Source: an uncultured Oscillospiraceae bacterium (GTDB taxonomy: Bacteria > Bacillota > Clostridia > Oscillospirales > Oscillospiraceae). From it: DNA of 64,000 bases. Below the pieces are notes generated by a model. That model was not told the DNA's origin and ran no database searches. It worked only from the letters and a program-made list of their open reading frames with translations. The stretch spans positions 136,132-200,131 of the forward strand of contig CAKUAS010000001.1 in the NCBI GenBank assembly GCA_934636655.1, given 5' to 3'. Position numbers and translations under genes: made by a program. The first letter of the stretch is position 1, and each line of letters begins with the position of its first letter. Of the stretch, positions 61,663-64,000 are shown in pieces.

Positions 61663-63027
61663 TTGTCTGTTAACTCATTTGACGATTACCCGATGTCATG
61701 GAAACCGACGCTGACGCGGTCGGGCAGGCCGATATACGCCGAGCTTGCGCAGCAGCTCGAGCGCGATATCAAGTCGGGTGCGCTGCTGCCGGGCACTAAG
61801 CTGCCCCCGCAGCGCGAGCTCGCCGATTTTCTGAATATAAACCTGAGCACCGTGTCGCGCGCATTCAAGATCTGTGAGGACAACGGCCTGCTTACGGGCA
61901 GCGTCGGTGACGGTACATATGTTTCCTACAACAGCCTGACAAGGCTCACGGACGCACCGCACGAGGAGATGATACGCCTTGACGCGATGACACCGGAAAC
62001 GCTCGAGCAGAGCGAGCTCGTTTCGATCCTGCGCAGAATGCTTGCCGAACCCGGTCATGAGCGGCTGTTTCAGTACGATCTTGCGCATCCCAACTGGCAG
62101 CGCGAGGCTGCATGCAGGCTGCTGCGGCGTGCCGGGTGCAATGCCAGCGCGGACAGGATACTCACGGCGGGCGGCGGTCAAAACGCTATAGCGGCGATCT
62201 TCGCGGCTCTGCTGCGGCGCGGTGATAAGCTCGGTGTAGACCCACTCACCTACCCCGGCGTAAAGAGCGCTGCAAAGCTGTTCGGCGTCCAGCTCGTGCC
62301 CATCGAGCAGGAAGACGGCTGTATGAGTGAAGCCGGGATACGCTATGCCGTCAAAAACGACGGCGTGCGCGCACTGTTTATAATGCCCGACTATCAGAAC
62401 CCGACCGCACATGTTATGTCAACCGAACAACGTCAAATGATCGCGCGTGCTGCGGTCGAAAGCGATCTGCTGATAATAGAGGACGGCATATGCAAGCTGC
62501 TGTCGGACGATCTGAGCAGCGTACACGATCTCGCTCCGGAGAACACTATTTTTACACTCAGCCTCTCGAAAACCATAAGTCCGGCGCTGAAAACGGCGTA
62601 CATTGTCGCGCCGGAGCGTTTTAGCGGGCCGCTGGATGATGCGCTGTACAGCATAAATCTCTCACAGTCTGCACTGCTTAGTGAGCTCGGCGCAAGGCTT
62701 ATAGCGTCGGACAACCTCGAGCCCCTTTTGGCTCGACGTGCCGAGGGTATAGAAAAGCGCAACGATTTGGTTGACATAATACTGAAAGACTTCATCGTGC
62801 GCGGCGATAATCACGCGCTCTGTCGATGGCTCGTGCTGCCCGAAGGCATGAACGGCGCACAGTTCGAGCGCAAGACGGCAAAGCGTGGCGTTTGCGTCTA
62901 CGGAAGCGAGCACTTTGCCGTCGGCAAAAGCATCCCTGAAGCCGGAGCACGGCTTGCAATATGCGCGCCCAATAGTCTCGATGAGCTTGAAAAGGCGCTG
63001 AGTATCGTTCGCTATATAATTTCATAA
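61663..63027 (+). CDS. MocR-family regulator (GntR-type HTH fused to PLP aminotransferase-like domain)
   Basis: 454 aa from TTG 61663, about 10 nt after GAGGTG; ATG 61693 is the alternative. N-terminal wHTH: GRPIYAELAQQLERDIKSGA LLPGTKLPPQRELADFLNIN, STVSRAFKICEDNGLL. C-terminal fold-type-I aminotransferase domain: LTAGGGQNAIAAIFAALLRR, MPDYQNPTAHVMS, and the PLP-lysine region FTLSLSKTISPALKTAYI. MocR proteins sense PLP adducts of amines or amino acids (e.g. PdxR, GabR). The operator found here recurs in front of the phzF-like gene downstream. Confidence 0.9.
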   Translation: MSVNSFDDYPMSWKPTLTRSGRPIYAELAQQLERDIKSGALLPGTKLPPQRELADFLNINLSTVSRAFKICEDNGLLTGSVGDGTYVSYNSLTRLTDAPHEEMIRLDAMTPETLEQSELVSILRRMLAEPGHERLFQYDLAHPNWQREAACRLLRRAGCNASADRILTAGGGQNAIAAIFAALLRRGDKLGVDPLTYPGVKSAAKLFGVQLVPIEQEDGCMSEAGIRYAVKNDGVRALFIMPDYQNPTAHVMSTEQRQMIARAAVESDLLIIEDGICKLLSDDLSSVHDLAPENTIFTLSLSKTISPALKTAYIVAPERFSGPLDDALYSINLSQSALLSELGARLIASDNLEPLLARRAEGIEKRNDLVDIILKDFIVRGDNHALCRWLVLPEGMNGAQFERKTAKRGVCVYGSEHFAVGKSIPEAGARLAICAPNSLDELEKALSIVRYIIS

Positions 63028-63035
63028 TTGTTTTG

Positions 63036-63079
63036 CATACAATTTTTATATTGTATGTTTTACGGGGACGTATTATAAT
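63036..63079 (+). promoter_or_regulatory. Promoter and palindromic operator of the PhzF-family gene
   Basis: TTGTAT (63051-63056), 17 bp, TATAAT (63074-63079). CATACAAT (63036-63043) and ATTGTATG (63050-63057) form an inverted repeat over the -35. Its core ACAAT-N6-ATTGT is the same as in the mocR palindrome. Confidence 0.75.
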
Positions 63080-63107
63080 CTGTTCATAAAACAAAGGAGG
63101 TATTTTC

Positions 63108-63884
63108 ATGAAGCAGTATGTTGTTGATGCGTTCACCGACAAGGTTTTTGCCGGAAATCCGGCGGCGGTGTGCGTTATGGATAAGTGGCTCGACGATGAG
63201 CTGATGATGAAGATAACAATAGAAAATAACCTCTCCGAGACGGCGTTCTGCGTCAAGGAGGGCAAAAACTATCATCTGCGCTGGTTCACGCCCGGCGGTG
63301 AGATCGACCTGTGCGGTCACGCGACGCTCGCAACGGCGTACACGATCCTGCGCTTTGTCGAGCCGGAGCTCAGTGAGGTGCGCTTTGACACGCTCAGCGG
63401 TGAGCTGATAGTCACGAAAAACGGCGATCTGCTCGAGATGGTCTTCCCCGCCTACGAGCTCAAGCCCGTCGAGGTCACAGAGCAGACGACCGAGGTCATC
63501 GGCGCAAAGCCCGCGGCCGCGTTCATGGGGCGCGACCTGTTGTGCGTTTTGAACGACGAGGCCGCCGTCAGAGCCTGCGCGCCGGACATGGCGAAGGTCA
63601 TGCAGCTCGACGGGCTGCTGCTGCACATCACGGCCAAGGGGAAGGATTTCGGCTGCGTATCGCGCTCATTTGCGCCGAAGTGCAATGTTCCCGAGGATCC
63701 AGTGTGCGGCTCGGGTCACTGCCACATCATCCCCTACTGGGCAAAGGCGCTGGGTAAAAACGAGCTCGTCGCGTATCAGGCGTCAAGGCGCGGCGGCGTG
63801 CTGTACACGAGGCTCGAGGGCGACCGCGTTATCCTCGCCGGTAAGGCCGCGCTGTTCAGCGAGGCGGAAATTTATATTAACTAA
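63108..63884 (+). CDS. PhzF-family isomerase/epimerase
   Basis: 258 aa. PhzF-fold proteins carry out isomerisation or epimerisation of small metabolites; most members outside phenazine clusters have unknown substrates. Start VVDAFTDKVFAGNPAAVCVM and the catalytic-Glu motif NLSETAFCV (Glu about 45), then GGEIDLCGHATLATAY, and the second half FAPKCNVPEDPVCGSGHCHI IPYWAK. AAAGGAGG lies 7 nt before the ATG. Own promoter with a putative MocR site; no phenazine genes nearby. Confidence 0.9.
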   Translation: MKQYVVDAFTDKVFAGNPAAVCVMDKWLDDELMMKITIENNLSETAFCVKEGKNYHLRWFTPGGEIDLCGHATLATAYTILRFVEPELSEVRFDTLSGELIVTKNGDLLEMVFPAYELKPVEVTEQTTEVIGAKPAAAFMGRDLLCVLNDEAAVRACAPDMAKVMQLDGLLLHITAKGKDFGCVSRSFAPKCNVPEDPVCGSGHCHIIPYWAKALGKNELVAYQASRRGGVLYTRLEGDRVILAGKAALFSEAEIYIN

Positions 63885-63888
63885 AACC

Positions 63889-63920
63889 AAAACCTCCGGC
63901 TAAGCCGGAGGTTTTTCTCA
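63889..63920 (+). terminator. Terminator after the PhzF-family gene
   Basis: AACCTCCGGC TAA GCCGGAGGTT TTTCTC. Confidence 0.88.
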
Positions 63921-63924
63921 TTTC

Positions 63925-64000
63925 GGTGAATTATACTATCAAGTGCAACAGTAAAAAAGGAAAGAAGTTCATACGAATCTTTGGTAGAATGTAATTACCA
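63925..64000. other. Right edge of window, AT-rich, no gene; possible insertion-sequence end
   Basis: The stretch GGTGAATTATACTATCAAGTGCAACAG (split here: GGTGAATTATACTATC, AAGTGCAACAG) recalls terminal repeats of IS30-family elements (TGTTGCACTT... on the other strand). Only one end would be in view and no transposase is seen. Confidence 0.25.

Overview
The window looks like chromosome from a spore-forming, Gram-positive anaerobe of the class Clostridia, most likely an Oscillospiraceae-type gut bacterium. The signs are PolC-type replicative polymerase, the SpoIIGA/SigE sporulation pair, the MEP isoprenoid pathway, S-layer-homology (SLH) proteins, NfnAB-type electron bifurcation genes, a yybP-ykoY riboswitch and moderate-to-high GC for a Firmicute. 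The genus assignment is inference; no rRNA is present.

Layout. 1-8988 (minus strand): one long operon read as eamA-pyrH-frr-uppS-dxr-rseP-ispG-polC, with nearly every junction overlapping or only a few bases apart; polC runs off the left edge. 9135-10673 (plus): spoIIGA-sigE, then an SLH protein behind a palindrome-covered promoter. 12014-14400 (minus): spoVB-hup-rqcP. 14515-16544 (minus): murC and a metallo-beta-lactamase-fold hydrolase. 16672-19237 (plus): cca, a family-4 uracil-DNA glycosylase and a GNAT acetyltransferase. 19265-27520: galM, nfnAB, a GntR regulator, EcsC-like protein, alanine/sodium symporter and MFS transporter, each in its own transcription unit. 27566-37844 (minus): a secreted ceramidase-like enzyme, DUF4180, lysS (fused to a tRNA-binding domain), greA, an S41 protease, a 55-residue membrane microprotein, ftsX, ftsE, a PucR/CdaR regulator and a pseudouridine synthase. 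38465-50539 (minus): tuf, fusA, rpsG, rpsL (str operon) and rpoC, rpoB, each operon with a good sigma-A promoter.

50798-57560: a membrane glycosyltransferase, tRNA-Leu(GAG), and a decayed integrative-element remnant (about 52.2-54.8 kb). The remnant holds a frameshifted small gene, a tandem ArdA-like antirestriction protein, an HTH protein and a truncated DNA adenine methylase, and ends abruptly inside the tail of a host membrane gene. Next come a PopT-type (DUF368) undecaprenyl-phosphate translocase paired with a PAP2 phosphatase, and a Ca2+/Na+ antiporter under a Mn2+-sensing yybP-ykoY riboswitch. 58107-63884: a large secreted protein, a cluster of nested intergenic repeats, a second SLH protein whose Shine-Dalgarno sequence is buried in a hairpin, a MocR-type regulator and a PhzF-family isomerase.

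The most interesting signals are regulatory and accessory. A 34-bp palindrome over the mocR promoter shares its core (ACAAT-N6-ATTGT) with a second palindrome over the phzF promoter. A new small membrane-protein gene sits where an FtsEX-partner gene might be expected. cdsA is missing from the uppS-dxr junction. The tRNA-linked element carries a two-domain ArdA-like protein. Several perfect palindromes or direct repeats lie over promoters of slh, nfnAB, gntR and pucR. I did not see a complete new defence or biosynthetic system.
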